The notes: generated from the sequence alone by a model not told the origin. A stretch of 48,998 bases of DNA from an uncultured Clostridia bacterium (GCA_904420525.1 CAJFVT010000192.1:1-48998); one strand, 5' to 3'. Positions 9,118-18,114 are shown, counted from the stretch's first letter. Program-made: numbers and translations.

Positions 9118-10383
9118 ATGAATCCGCTTGCAGACAGGATAAGACCTGCAGCGCTTGATGATGTGGTAGGGCAGAAGCATCTTTTGGGCCGCGGGAAATT
9201 GCTCAGACAGATAATTGAGAATAATGAGATACCTAATATGATCTTTTATGGGCCGAGCGGCGTAGGCAAAACGACGGTGGCAAATATAATTGCGGAACGT
9301 ACCGGGAAAACGCTGCATAGACTGAACGCGACAACGGCCTCTGTTTCCGATATAAAAAATATAGTCGGGACACTGGACACGTTCCTTGCCCCGGACGGCG
9401 TATTGCTGTATCTTGATGAAATACAGCATTTCAATAAAAAGCAGCAGCAGTCGCTTCTCGAATTTATGGAAAACGGGAAAATAACACTTATAGCGAGTAC
9501 AACTGAAAATCCGTATTTTTACGTATACAACGCGGTTCTTTCGCGAAGCATAGTATTTGAATTCAAGCCTGTGCCGTCTGAGGAGATCGAAGCGGCGCTC
9601 AGACGTGCCGCGGAGATACTTGCGGATGAACGGTATAAGGGGTGTGAGCTCATAATAGAGCCTGAAGCAATAACACACCTTGCACAAAGCGCGAACGGTG
9701 ATGTGCGCAAGGCTCTGAATTCTCTGGAGGCGGTGTTCCTTGCCGTGTCTCCAGGCTCAGAGCGTATAGAGCTTACGCTCGAAGCCGCTGAGCAGGCGTC
9801 GCAGAGGAAGGCGCTGAGGTATGATAAGGATGGTGACAGCCATTATGATGTGCTGTCAGCTTTCCAAAAATCAGTGCGAGGTTCCGACCCTGATGCGGCT
9901 GTACATTACCTTGCGAGACTGATAGCGGCCGGGGATCTGCAGAGCATATGCCGCAGACTGCTGGTCATAGCGTCTGAGGATGTGGGGCTTGCGTATCCGC
10001 AGGCGGCTGCGATAGTGAAGGCATGTGTAGATTCCGCCCAGCAGCTTGGTTTTCCGGAGGCGCGTATACCGCTTGCTGAGGCTGTGCTGCTGCTCGCGAC
10101 CGCGCCTAAGTCAAACAGTGCTATAAAGGCGATAGACGCGGCTCTTTCAGATATAGAAAAAATGGACACAGGCGATGTTCCGGAGCATCTTAAGGATTCT
10201 CACTATGCCGGTTCCGAAAAGCTGGGACACGGAACAGAATATAAGTTCCCTCATTCATATCCTGATCATTATGTAAGGCAGCAGTATCTGCCGGATCCTA
10301 TAAGGGGAAGGGTATACTATGAATACGGCAGCAACAAGACTGAGCTCGCTGCAAGGGAATACTGGAAAAAGATAAAGAAATGA
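9118..10383 (+). CDS. rarA: Replication-associated recombination ATPase RarA (MgsA)
   Basis: AAA+ ATPase related to clamp loaders that acts at stalled replication forks. It begins MNPLADRIRPAALDDVVGQ, carries Walker A GPSGVGKT (residues 45-52) and Walker B LYLDEIQHF, then the conserved VFLAVSPG-to-DGDSHYDVLSAFQKSVRGSD region and the C-terminal KLGHGTEYKFPH-type region typical of RarA. Length 421 residues is normal. GAGAGGGGCGG precedes the start. nadE follows 22 bases later on the same strand, a loose link without obvious functional meaning. Confidence 0.94.
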   Translation: MNPLADRIRPAALDDVVGQKHLLGRGKLLRQIIENNEIPNMIFYGPSGVGKTTVANIIAERTGKTLHRLNATTASVSDIKNIVGTLDTFLAPDGVLLYLDEIQHFNKKQQQSLLEFMENGKITLIASTTENPYFYVYNAVLSRSIVFEFKPVPSEEIEAALRRAAEILADERYKGCELIIEPEAITHLAQSANGDVRKALNSLEAVFLAVSPGSERIELTLEAAEQASQRKALRYDKDGDSHYDVLSAFQKSVRGSDPDAAVHYLARLIAAGDLQSICRRLLVIASEDVGLAYPQAAAIVKACVDSAQQLGFPEARIPLAEAVLLLATAPKSNSAIKAIDAALSDIEKMDTGDVPEHLKDSHYAGSEKLGHGTEYKFPHSYPDHYVRQQYLPDPIRGRVYYEYGSNKTELAAREYWKKIKK

Positions 10384-10405
10384 GCTTGTAAGAGAGGAGA
10401 TATCC

Positions 10406-12316
10406 ATGAAGGACGGTTTTATAAAGCTTGCGGCAGCAACGGTGGATATTCGTGTTGCTGACACAGAGTACAATACCGAAAATATAATCAGTACGATGAG
10501 GGAGGCCGCTGAAAACGGCGCTAAGGTAATAGTTTTTCCGGAGCTGTGCATAACTGCATATACCTGCTCCGATCTGTTCCTGCAAAAGCCATTGCTTGAG
10601 GGGGCGCTCCGCGGGCTGGAAAAGATACGTACCGCTTCGGAAACACTCGATACAACGGTCCTTGTAGGGCTTCCGCTTGGGATAGGGAATATGCTCTATA
10701 ATTGTGCCGCAGTTGTGAACCGCGGTCATATAAGGGGGATCGTCCCGAAGCGAAAAATACCAAATTACAATGAGTTTTACGAGCTTCGTCATTTCACAGA
10801 GGGCGAAGCTGAGGTGAGATATATAGAAGTACTCGGCGAATCTGTACCGTTCGGCTCTAAAATTCTTTTCATATCGCCGGCAATGCCTGAGCTATGTATC
10901 GGTGTGGAGCTGTGCGAGGATCTGTGGACTGTTGATCCTCCGTCAAATTCGCACGCGCTGGCGGGGGCAACTGTGATAGCTAACCTCTCCGCTTCGGATG
11001 AGCTTATCTCGAAGGCGGAGTACCGTGAAATGCTTATAAAGAGCCAGTCGGCAAGGCTTTATTCAGTATATATGTATGCTGACGCCGGTTGGGGTGAATC
11101 AACGACTGATCTGGTCTTTGCCGGTGATGATATGATCTGTGAGAATGGAACTGTTCTTGCTCGGTCAGAAAAATTTACAAATTCATGTGTATACGCGGTG
11201 GCTGATCTGGAAAGACTAACCTCTGAGAGGAGAAAGACAACCACTTTCAGAAACCTGAGAACGAATGAGTATACGTATGTAGAGCTTGAAATGGAATGCG
11301 CCGATACGGTGCTTGACCGTTTTATTGACAGTAAGCCGTTTGTTCCGGCTGACAGAAAAAGACGGGAGGAACGGAGCGAGGAGATATTGACGATCCAGTC
11401 GCTCGGTCTTGCCAAGAGGCTGGAGCATACATGCGCAAAAACGGCAGTGATAGGTGTCAGCGGCGGACTTGATTCAACTCTGGCGCTGCTTGTTACAGCG
11501 CGTGCATTTGACAGGCTGGGCAGAAACAGAAGTGATATTTACGCGGTGACAATGCCATGCTTCGGAACGACGAGCCGTACCTATAACAACGCTGTCAATT
11601 TTGCAAAGTCGCTTGGAGTAACATTTAAGGAGATACCGATCAGGGAAGCGGTGCTGCTTCATTTTGATGATATCGGGCAAGATGCGGATAAGTATGACGT
11701 GACTTATGAGAATTCTCAGGCCAGAGAGCGCACGCAGGTCCTTATGGATATTGCAAACAAGAGCGGGGGCATGGTAGTCGGCACCGGTGATCTTTCTGAA
11801 ATGGCGCTCGGCTGGGCCACGTACAATGGAGATCATATGAGCATGTATGCTGTAAACGCTGGCGTTCCGAAAACACTTATACGTTATCTTGTGGAGTATG
11901 AGGCCGAAAGGACGGATAATGAGGTGCTTAGGGAAACGCTCCGGGATATTCTTGACACACCTGTCAGCCCTGAACTTCTGCCGCCGCAGGACGGAGAGAT
12001 ATCTCAGAAAACAGAGAGCATAGTAGGTCCGTATGAGCTGCATGATTTCTTTTTGTATTATCTGCTTCGTTACGGCTACAGCCCATCGAAGATACTGCGC
12101 CTTGCAGAAAAGGCCTTTGATGGCGAATATGGCAGAGAGTATATACTCGGTTGGCTCAAGACCTTTTACCGGCGTTTTTTTCAGCAGCAATTCAAGCGCT
12201 CATGTATGCCTGACGCTCCGAAGGTCGGCTCGGTAGCTCTTTCTCCGCGCGGCGACTGGCGTATGCCGTCAGACGCCTCGGTAAATCTATGGAAGAGCGA
12301 GCTTGACAGCCTTTGA
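10406..12316 (+). CDS. nadE: Glutamine-dependent NAD+ synthetase
   Basis: Amidates nicotinate adenine dinucleotide to NAD+, using ammonia released from glutamine. The N-terminal nitrilase-type glutaminase domain shows its triad: Glu46 in FPELCIT, a Lys in PKRKIPNY (about 117) and Cys170 in GVELCEDLW. The C-terminal synthetase domain has the ATP pyrophosphatase P-loop SGGLDS (352-357). Length 636 residues is as expected for the two-domain enzyme. GAGAGGAGA upstream supports the ATG. A hairpin 14 bases after the stop may terminate the transcript while overlapping the next gene's start. Confidence 0.96.
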   Translation: MKDGFIKLAAATVDIRVADTEYNTENIISTMREAAENGAKVIVFPELCITAYTCSDLFLQKPLLEGALRGLEKIRTASETLDTTVLVGLPLGIGNMLYNCAAVVNRGHIRGIVPKRKIPNYNEFYELRHFTEGEAEVRYIEVLGESVPFGSKILFISPAMPELCIGVELCEDLWTVDPPSNSHALAGATVIANLSASDELISKAEYREMLIKSQSARLYSVYMYADAGWGESTTDLVFAGDDMICENGTVLARSEKFTNSCVYAVADLERLTSERRKTTTFRNLRTNEYTYVELEMECADTVLDRFIDSKPFVPADRKRREERSEEILTIQSLGLAKRLEHTCAKTAVIGVSGGLDSTLALLVTARAFDRLGRNRSDIYAVTMPCFGTTSRTYNNAVNFAKSLGVTFKEIPIREAVLLHFDDIGQDADKYDVTYENSQARERTQVLMDIANKSGGMVVGTGDLSEMALGWATYNGDHMSMYAVNAGVPKTLIRYLVEYEAERTDNEVLRETLRDILDTPVSPELLPPQDGEISQKTESIVGPYELHDFFLYYLLRYGYSPSKILRLAEKAFDGEYGREYILGWLKTFYRRFFQQQFKRSCMPDAPKVGSVALSPRGDWRMPSDASVNLWKSELDSL

Positions 12317-12329
12317 TCTGTAATATAGT

Positions 12330-12374
12330 TTTGCCCTTCCGCAGAATGGAGTTGATTTTGTGTCGAAGGGCAAA
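12330..12374 (+). promoter_or_regulatory. Inverted repeat enclosing the EamA ribosome binding site and start
   Basis: TTTGCCCTTC (12330-12339) pairs perfectly with GAAGGGCAAA (12365-12374). The loop holds the GGAG ribosome binding site (12348-12351) and GTG start (12360) of the next gene; the stem's 3' arm is coding sequence. TTTTG follows, so it may also act as the nadE terminator. Confidence 0.5.
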
Positions 12375-13244
12375 TTTTGTTTGATAATCTCTGCCGTGCT
12401 TTACGGTGTATCACCGATACTTGCTGCTGTTGCATACAGGGGCGGTATAAACGGGATAACTCTTACATTTTTAAGGAGCTCGGTGTCAGTGCCTCTTCTG
12501 CTGGCTATAATACTTGCTGACAAACGGCCGCTGAGGCTGCCGAAGCGCGCGCTTGGAAGCGTTGCGGCTCTGGGCGTATTCGGCGGAGCGCTGCCGATCC
12601 TCCTTCTCTATCTTTCTTATAATTTCATATCTACAGGTCTTGCTACTACGCTCCATTTTATTTATCCTATAGTAACGGTCGTAGCGTCTGCGGTCATATA
12701 TCATGAAAGGATGCCCAGGATCATGCTCAGCGCTGTCGTGCTTGTGACAGTGGGTATCTTCATGTTCAGTGATATTGACGCAAGATCTGATAAGGTAGGG
12801 ATAATCCTTGCGCTTCTTTCGGGGCTTTTCTATAGCTTTTACGTGATCTATATCGACCGTTCCGGTCTTGACAGGCTGGATTATATGGTACTGACCTTTT
12901 ATGTTATGCTCATAATGAGCGCGGCAACGCTTATTTTCGGACTTGTTACTGACAGCTTGTCATTTGATTTTTCGCCTCTTTCATGGAGCGTCTCGGTTGT
13001 GATATCTCTTATGGTCACTCTTGGCGCAATGCCATTGTTCCAGGCAGGGATAAGATACGAGGGAGCATCTGCCGCCGGGGTATTGTCAACTGTTGAGCCT
13101 GTAACGAGCGTTGCTTTGGGCGCTCTGTTTTTAGGTGAACGGGTGGAGGCAGGTCAGCTGATGGGAGCCGGCATGATCCTGTTCGGAGTGATCCTTGCAG
13201 AACGGGGGCTTAGAAAAAAAGAGGATCAAGCCGCTCTGCATTGA
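12360..13244 (+). CDS. EamA/DMT-superfamily transporter
   Basis: Integral membrane protein of 294 residues with about ten hydrophobic helices arranged as two EamA repeats (about residues 3-135 and 145-285). MSKGKFCLIISAVLYGVSPI at the start and LSTVEPVTSVALGALFLGE near the end are typical of drug/metabolite transporter family members, which export amino acids, metabolites or drugs. The substrate cannot be told from sequence. It starts at GTG, 8 bases after GGAG. Its stop is only 4 bases from the converging spoIIP stop. Confidence 0.9.
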   Translation: MSKGKFCLIISAVLYGVSPILAAVAYRGGINGITLTFLRSSVSVPLLLAIILADKRPLRLPKRALGSVAALGVFGGALPILLLYLSYNFISTGLATTLHFIYPIVTVVASAVIYHERMPRIMLSAVVLVTVGIFMFSDIDARSDKVGIILALLSGLFYSFYVIYIDRSGLDRLDYMVLTFYVMLIMSAATLIFGLVTDSLSFDFSPLSWSVSVVISLMVTLGAMPLFQAGIRYEGASAAGVLSTVEPVTSVALGALFLGERVEAGQLMGAGMILFGVILAERGLRKKEDQAALH

Positions 13245-13269
13245 GCGCTTATCCGTTCAGCAGAGCGGC
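13230..13269. terminator. Hairpin formed by the converging ends of the EamA gene and spoIIP
   Basis: GCCGCTCTGC (13230-13239) and GCAGAGCGGC (13260-13269) pair perfectly; both arms are coding and the loop contains both stop codons. On the minus strand a run of seven T follows about nine bases beyond the stem, so it may help end the spoIIP transcript. Confidence 0.5.
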
Positions 13270-14403
13270 GGCGATCGCGTCTGCAATATATACAGCTGCT
13301 GTCTTTGCCTCATCGAGGCTGTTTCCGTTGCTGCCCACCTCAAGAAGCAGACTTCCGCGTGTTACGTGCATATTAAATCTTTCACGTCTCAGATTGATCG
13401 GGCGCATCATTCCGGGATACATTATCTCAGCGGCATTCTGGACCTTTGCTGCAAGAGTTAGATTGTCGCGCCAATGAGGATGATACAGACCCATACTGTC
13501 TGTACCCAGCACCAGCATGACCTGCGCTGTTTCGCTGCCGTTCACCTCTGCGGCAACGCGCAGCTTCGATCCATCATTGTATATGTAGGCGTCACGGTGT
13601 ACGTCAAGCACCACCTTGATCGATGGATACTGCTCTATATTTTTATTTATTGTTTCAAGTGTTCGTGTATACGCGCTCTGATATGTAGGATAATCGTGTA
13701 TTGTGGTATCATGTATAGTTTTTATCCCATGAGCTTCAAGCGTCTGCGAGATCACATCCCCAACGGCACACATATTGTAGTCCGGATTGGTCGTCCGTTC
13801 AGATTCACCGCTCATTGCATCTCCGTCATAGCATTCTGTGGTATGAGTGTGAACAATGAGCACCTGCGGCCCGTCAAGAGTAAGCTTTGTCGCAAGCTCA
13901 TCAGAACACATGGCGTCAAGGTCAACACTGTAGTTTGTGGCATTGTTAAGCTCCAGCCCGGTCGAATTTATTATCTCCTCGTGCGTAGGCAGCTCAGCAG
14001 CCGCGGCTGTATGCTCCAGATCAGGCTCGGGAGCAGGTTCAGATACGGCTTCTGTTTCAGGGACCTCATCCGGGGCCTCTGCTGCAGGCGAAGACGCTGC
14101 CTCAAGAACTGCTGAGGAGCTTTCTATTATCGTGTCAGGCTTGTCTGCGTCAAATCCGAAAATACGCTTGATAAGATCCGTTATGCCTGAGGCGCTGTCC
14201 TCCTCGGGCAGACCATCATCAATTATCGTTTTATACAGCTCATCCTCAGCAGGCGAATATGCAGTGACTGCTTCAGGCTCAGTTTCCGGTGTGTTTTTGA
14301 TCACCGCCGCAGATCCGAGGGAGAATGCCGCAATGACCGCGGCCGCGGCCGCAGCACGGTATATTTTCTTTTTTGTTATTATGTATGTTCTGAATTTTCT
14401 CAT
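13249..14403 (-). CDS. spoIIP: Stage II sporulation protein P (peptidoglycan hydrolase)
   Basis: Engulfment hydrolase: in known spore-formers SpoIIP, with SpoIID and SpoIIM, degrades septal peptidoglycan, acting as amidase and endopeptidase. A basic N-terminus and one membrane anchor (about 15-35) lead into a long acidic Pro/Ala/Glu-rich linker (about 36-140) and the catalytic domain: HTHTTE (185-190), DVHRDA (267-272) and LLLEVGSNGNS with Glu355. Length 384 residues is usual. It is strong evidence that the organism forms endospores. It is divergent from hydE and convergent with the EamA gene. No sporulation promoter could be assigned with confidence. Confidence 0.92.
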   Translation of the reverse strand: MRKFRTYIITKKKIYRAAAAAAVIAAFSLGSAAVIKNTPETEPEAVTAYSPAEDELYKTIIDDGLPEEDSASGITDLIKRIFGFDADKPDTIIESSSAVLEAASSPAAEAPDEVPETEAVSEPAPEPDLEHTAAAAELPTHEEIINSTGLELNNATNYSVDLDAMCSDELATKLTLDGPQVLIVHTHTTECYDGDAMSGESERTTNPDYNMCAVGDVISQTLEAHGIKTIHDTTIHDYPTYQSAYTRTLETINKNIEQYPSIKVVLDVHRDAYIYNDGSKLRVAAEVNGSETAQVMLVLGTDSMGLYHPHWRDNLTLAAKVQNAAEIMYPGMMRPINLRRERFNMHVTRGSLLLEVGSNGNSLDEAKTAAVYIADAIAAALLNG

Positions 14404-14466
14404 AACTCTTGTCCTTTCATGTTTGCTTGCCTAAGTTATAATACGTTGCAGAAGTTCAATTTATGC

Positions 14467-14495
14467 TTGATTATTTTGCAGAAATATAGTATAAT
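14467..14495 (+). promoter_or_regulatory. SigA-type promoter of hydE
   Basis: TTGATT (14467-14472), a 17-base spacer and a perfect TATAAT (14490-14495), 47 bases upstream of the hydE start. Confidence 0.7.
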
Positions 14496-14542
14496 AAAAT
14501 AAATATAGCTAGGGCGTTTGAGCGAACAAAGGAGAATGTCAG

Positions 14543-15571
14543 ATGGATGTCCGTGCAATGACCAAGAATGAGCTTGCGGAAGTAATAGAAAGAAACAAGG
14601 AACATCCGGATCCGGCGCTGATCTCCGGAGCCGCGGCAGTACGTGACAAGTATTACGGCAGACGCATATTTGTACGCGGGCTGATAGAATTCACGAATTA
14701 CTGTAAAAACAATTGTCTGTACTGCGGTATACGCTGTGCAAACAGGAGGATAAGCCGGTACAGGCTTACCCGGGCGGAGATCCTAAGCTGCGTTCAAAGG
14801 GGGATGGAGCTAGGTCTTAATACCTTTGTTCTGCAGGGCGGCGAGGATATTTACTATTCCGATGATGTGCTGTGTGATATAGTATTTTCTATAAAAGAAT
14901 ATTCGCCCGAATGTGCGGTGACACTGTCAGTTGGAGAAAGAAGCTATGAAAGCTATAAGCGGCTCAGAGAGGCAGGAGCGGACAGGTATCTGCTCCGGCA
15001 TGAGACGGCGGATAAGGTGCATTACGAGAAGCTGCATCCGTCTGAGATGTCTTTCGACAACAGGCTCCGATGCCTGTATGATCTAAGGTCGCTGGGCTAT
15101 CAGGTCGGAGCTGGGTTTATGGTCGGCTCGCCATACCAGTCTAGTGAAACGCTTGCTGAGGATCTGTTGTTCCTTAAGGAGCTTGAGCCGCATATGGTGG
15201 GGATAGGTCCATTCATATCACAAACAGATACGCCGTTCGGAGACATGCCCAACGGAACGCTTGAGCTTACGCTTACAATGCTTGCACTCGTAAGGCTCAT
15301 GCTGCCTGAAACGCTTTTGCCGGCGACAACTGCGCTCGGAACAATAGACCGGAAGGGAAGGGAAAAGGGCTTCGATGCCGGAGCGAATGTTGTGATGCCC
15401 AATCTTTCGCCCAGTGAACGGAGAGCGGATTATGCCCTATATGATAATAAGCTTTGCACAGGAGCCGAGGCTGCGGAAAGTATAGAAATGCTGCGCGGAC
15501 TTATAGAAAGAGCAGGCTATACGATGGATATGGGCAGAGGCGATTCTCTTGTAAAAACATTTGATAGCTAA
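14543..15571 (+). CDS. hydE: [FeFe] hydrogenase H-cluster radical SAM maturase HydE
   Basis: Radical SAM enzyme of [FeFe]-hydrogenase cofactor assembly. The 4Fe-4S motif CKNNCLYC (Cys54, Cys58, Cys61) lies in EFTNYCKNNCLYCGIR, the signature that separates HydE from its relatives BioB and PylB; NTFVLQGGEDIYY and the GFMVGSPYQ region follow. Length 342 residues is normal. HydF, HydG and the hydrogenase itself are not in this window. RBS AAAGGAGA precedes the ATG. It has its own promoter and is followed 27 bases later by an apparently unrelated CpXC gene. Confidence 0.93.
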   Translation: MDVRAMTKNELAEVIERNKEHPDPALISGAAAVRDKYYGRRIFVRGLIEFTNYCKNNCLYCGIRCANRRISRYRLTRAEILSCVQRGMELGLNTFVLQGGEDIYYSDDVLCDIVFSIKEYSPECAVTLSVGERSYESYKRLREAGADRYLLRHETADKVHYEKLHPSEMSFDNRLRCLYDLRSLGYQVGAGFMVGSPYQSSETLAEDLLFLKELEPHMVGIGPFISQTDTPFGDMPNGTLELTLTMLALVRLMLPETLLPATTALGTIDRKGREKGFDAGANVVMPNLSPSERRADYALYDNKLCTGAEAAESIEMLRGLIERAGYTMDMGRGDSLVKTFDS

Positions 15572-15598
15572 TGAAATATTATGAAAGGATAATACTTT

Positions 15599-16273
15599 AT
15601 GAGCATAAATAGCAAACAGTCTGTTAAGTGTCCGCAGTGCGGGCAGATGTCTGAGGTCACGGTATGGAATTCAATAACGGTAAACGACAGCCCGGATCTG
15701 AAGAGTGATCTGCTGTCCGGCAAGGTGAACATGTTCAGGTGCGCGTCCTGCGGTTACACAGCCCTGATGCCGACACCTATGCTGTATCATGACAGTGATA
15801 AAAAGCTTATGCTCTCATTTTCGCCGACGAACGATCCTGTACTGAAGCAGCAGCTTTTCGAAAATATAAAGAGATCATCGCGTGAATCGGGAGAGCTTCA
15901 GAAGCTTACGGGCTACAATTTGAGGTTTATAACTGATTATAATGAGCTTTTGGAAAAAATATTGATCTTTGACAACAGCTTTAATGACAAGGTCATAGAG
16001 GTAATAAAGCTTATGATACTTTCTCAGGATATAGACAAGTCGGAGCAGCGTGTATGCCGGTTTGGAAAATGTGAAAACGGCACGATCGAATTTATGATAC
16101 AGGATCATATCGAAAATCAGATATACACATCATCAGTGCCTGAAGAGACCTATGACAAACTGTTCAATAGTCTGATGGAGTCGGGAATGAAGCCATATTC
16201 ATTTGACTGGGAGGCGGTGGACGGAACGTATGCAACGCGTCTGCTCAATGGATTTAACAACAATATGAATTAA
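15599..16273 (+). CDS. CpXC zinc-ribbon domain protein
   Basis: Cytoplasmic protein of 224 residues with an N-terminal zinc-ribbon: CPQCG (Cys11, Cys14) and CASCG (Cys48, Cys51), as in the CpXC domain family, named for its Cys-Pro-X-Cys motif. The C-terminal two thirds are mixed helix and strand without a recognised catalytic motif. Function is unknown. AAAGGAT about 10 bases before the ATG serves as ribosome binding site. It lies between hydE and aroE on the same strand and is probably co-transcribed with one or both. Confidence 0.82.
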   Translation: MSINSKQSVKCPQCGQMSEVTVWNSITVNDSPDLKSDLLSGKVNMFRCASCGYTALMPTPMLYHDSDKKLMLSFSPTNDPVLKQQLFENIKRSSRESGELQKLTGYNLRFITDYNELLEKILIFDNSFNDKVIEVIKLMILSQDIDKSEQRVCRFGKCENGTIEFMIQDHIENQIYTSSVPEETYDKLFNSLMESGMKPYSFDWEAVDGTYATRLLNGFNNNMN

Positions 16274-16289
16274 ACAAGCGGGTGATAAC

Positions 16290-17159
16290 TTGAAGGAAAT
16301 AACTGCAAAGACCAAAAAGCTCGGTATAATAGGCTGTCCTGTAGAGCACAGCTTTTCGCCTAGGATGCACAATTATATTTCAGAGAAAGTGGGCGCTGAT
16401 TACATATACACAGGCTTCCATGTTGAGCCTGAAAACGTAGGCGATGCAGTGAGCGGCGTAAGAGCGCTCGGCTTATCCGGAATAAACGTTACAGCTCCGC
16501 ACAAGCAGGCTGTTATGCGGTATCTTGATGAGATAGACGAGCGCGCAGCGCGCCTTGGCTCAGTCAATACCATAGTTAATAATGGCGGTATACTGAGGGG
16601 CTACAATACGGACAGCGACGGCTTCTATATGTCTCTTATAAAAGCCGGGATCGCCGTAAAGGGCAGCAGGATACTTATGATCGGCTGCGGCGGAGTCGTT
16701 AAGCCAACGCTCATGCGTCTTATAGAGGCGGAGCCTGAAGCTGTGACGATCGTAAACAGGACAAGCTCAAAGGCGGTGGCGCTTGCTGGAGCTCTGCGTT
16801 CCGAAACCGGGTTCCCTGTTAATACGGAGGTCGGAGATATGGATTTTGATATAGTTATAAATACGACCTCAGCGGGTATGGAGCCGCAGGAGGATGTTTT
16901 GCCTACAGAGCTTATAGACGGTATAGATGATCTTGATTTCATAAATAAAAATACCGCGGCTGTTGATATGATATATAATCCGCCTAAGACCAGGTTCCTT
17001 GCTGAAGCGGAAAAGCGGGGAGCTAAAATTTTAAACGGACTTGATATGCTGATATATCAGGGATTGATAGCATATGGGCTTTTTACCGGTATAAAGCTGC
17101 CGGAAAACATGGCGGAGCTGATACGGCGTGACGTATTCGGTGTGGAAGGGGAAAATTAA
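16290..17159 (+). CDS. aroE: Shikimate dehydrogenase
   Basis: NADPH-dependent reduction of 3-dehydroshikimate in aromatic amino acid synthesis. Substrate-binding GCPVEHSFSPRMHN (residues 15-28), catalytic Lys72 in NVTAPHK and the NTDSDG segment (about 108-113) are present, as is a dinucleotide-binding GCGGVVKP loop. That loop reads Val-Val-Lys where most AroE proteins have Ala-(A/S)-(R/K). Length 289 residues is normal. The start is TTG, preceded by GGGTGAT. aroK follows after one base, so the two pathway steps are co-translated. Confidence 0.94.
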   Translation: MKEITAKTKKLGIIGCPVEHSFSPRMHNYISEKVGADYIYTGFHVEPENVGDAVSGVRALGLSGINVTAPHKQAVMRYLDEIDERAARLGSVNTIVNNGGILRGYNTDSDGFYMSLIKAGIAVKGSRILMIGCGGVVKPTLMRLIEAEPEAVTIVNRTSSKAVALAGALRSETGFPVNTEVGDMDFDIVINTTSAGMEPQEDVLPTELIDGIDDLDFINKNTAAVDMIYNPPKTRFLAEAEKRGAKILNGLDMLIYQGLIAYGLFTGIKLPENMAELIRRDVFGVEGEN

Positions 17160-17160
17160 A

Positions 17161-17679
17161 ATGAATATTGTACTGACAGGCTTTATGGCGTCGGGAAAAA
17201 CGGAGATATCAAAAGCAATTGCCGCATTATCAAAGTATAAGCTTGCTGATACTGATGATATGATAGTTCAGCGCGAGGGAAAAACGATAAATGAGATATT
17301 TGCAGAGGTGGGAGAGGAAGGCTTCAGAAAGATCGAGCATGAAGCGGTCCTTGAAGCTGCGAGACTTGATGATCATGTTATAGCTACAGGCGGAGGTGTC
17401 GTATTAAACCGAGAAAATATATCCGCGCTTCGCGAGAACGGGATAATAGTAAATCTTGCACCTGATTTTGAGCTGATAAAGTCGCGTCTGCAGGATGCTA
17501 TGAGTACGAGACCGCTTTTACGGGATGGCGGTATAGACAGTATACATAAGCGCTTTTGTGACAGACTGCCGTTTTATGCTGACTGTGATATATCGGTCAG
17601 GATCATAAACGGAAGGACGCCGAGATCCTATGCGCTTGAAATTCTTGATCTGTGTGAAAGGAGGACTGCTTCCGTATGA
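17161..17679 (+). CDS. aroK: Shikimate kinase
   Basis: Phosphorylates shikimate with ATP, the step after AroE. P-loop GFMASGKT (residues 7-14), substrate-binding LADTDDMI and GGGVV motif (about 77-81) are visible. Length 172 residues matches the family. An upstream in-frame ATG at 17128 would overlap aroE; ATG 17161 follows the aroE stop by one base, with AAGGGG upstream, and puts the P-loop at its usual position. The stop overlaps the next start as ATGA. Confidence 0.95.
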   Translation: MNIVLTGFMASGKTEISKAIAALSKYKLADTDDMIVQREGKTINEIFAEVGEEGFRKIEHEAVLEAARLDDHVIATGGGVVLNRENISALRENGIIVNLAPDFELIKSRLQDAMSTRPLLRDGGIDSIHKRFCDRLPFYADCDISVRIINGRTPRSYALEILDLCERRTASV

Positions 17680-18077
17680 AAATAACCAGAGAGGCCGACT
17701 ATGCGCTCAGGATAGTTGCTATGCTTGCTAAAAGCGATAAGCAGATAGAAGCAAAGGTCATAGCAGAGAAAAACGATATACCATACAGATTTACGCTCAA
17801 GATATTGAGAAAGATAGTTCAGGCCGGATATCTTAAATCATTCCGGGGCGTGAACGGCGGATATATGCTAAATAAAAAGCCGTCGGAGATAACATTCCGA
17901 AATATTATTGAGGTCATAGACGGAGAGATAACTCTGAATGTGTGTCTGGGCGAAAACGGCTGCTGTTCAAGCAATGGCAAATGCGCGCTTAAGCAGAAGC
18001 TCCAAAAGGTTCAGGATATAATAACCAGCGAGCTTGATGACATCACATTTGAGGATGTTATAGAAGACATGCAGTAA
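17676..18077 (+). CDS. Rrf2-family transcriptional regulator with probable Fe-S cysteines
   Basis: DNA-binding protein of 133 residues: it begins MKITREADYALRIVAML, has a winged helix with FRGVNGGYML, and a cysteine cluster at Cys90, Cys96/Cys97 and Cys103. The spacing is close to the three cluster ligands of IscR (92, 98, 104), so it may sense iron-sulfur status, oxygen or redox through a bound cluster. It overlaps aroK by four bases (ATGA), so it is translated with the shikimate genes although no link to that pathway is known. Targets cannot be named. Confidence 0.88.
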   Translation: MKITREADYALRIVAMLAKSDKQIEAKVIAEKNDIPYRFTLKILRKIVQAGYLKSFRGVNGGYMLNKKPSEITFRNIIEVIDGEITLNVCLGENGCCSSNGKCALKQKLQKVQDIITSELDDITFEDVIEDMQ

Positions 18078-18080
18078 ATA

Positions 18081-18110
18081 AGAGGCTGCCGCAGCAGCCT
18101 CTGTTTTTTT
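18081..18110 (+). terminator. Intrinsic terminator after the Rrf2 gene
   Basis: AGAGGCTGC (18081-18089) pairs perfectly with GCAGCCTCT (18094-18102) around a 4-base loop, followed by G and seven T. It ends the hydE-to-Rrf2 gene group. Confidence 0.92.
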
Positions 18111-18114
18111 ATAT

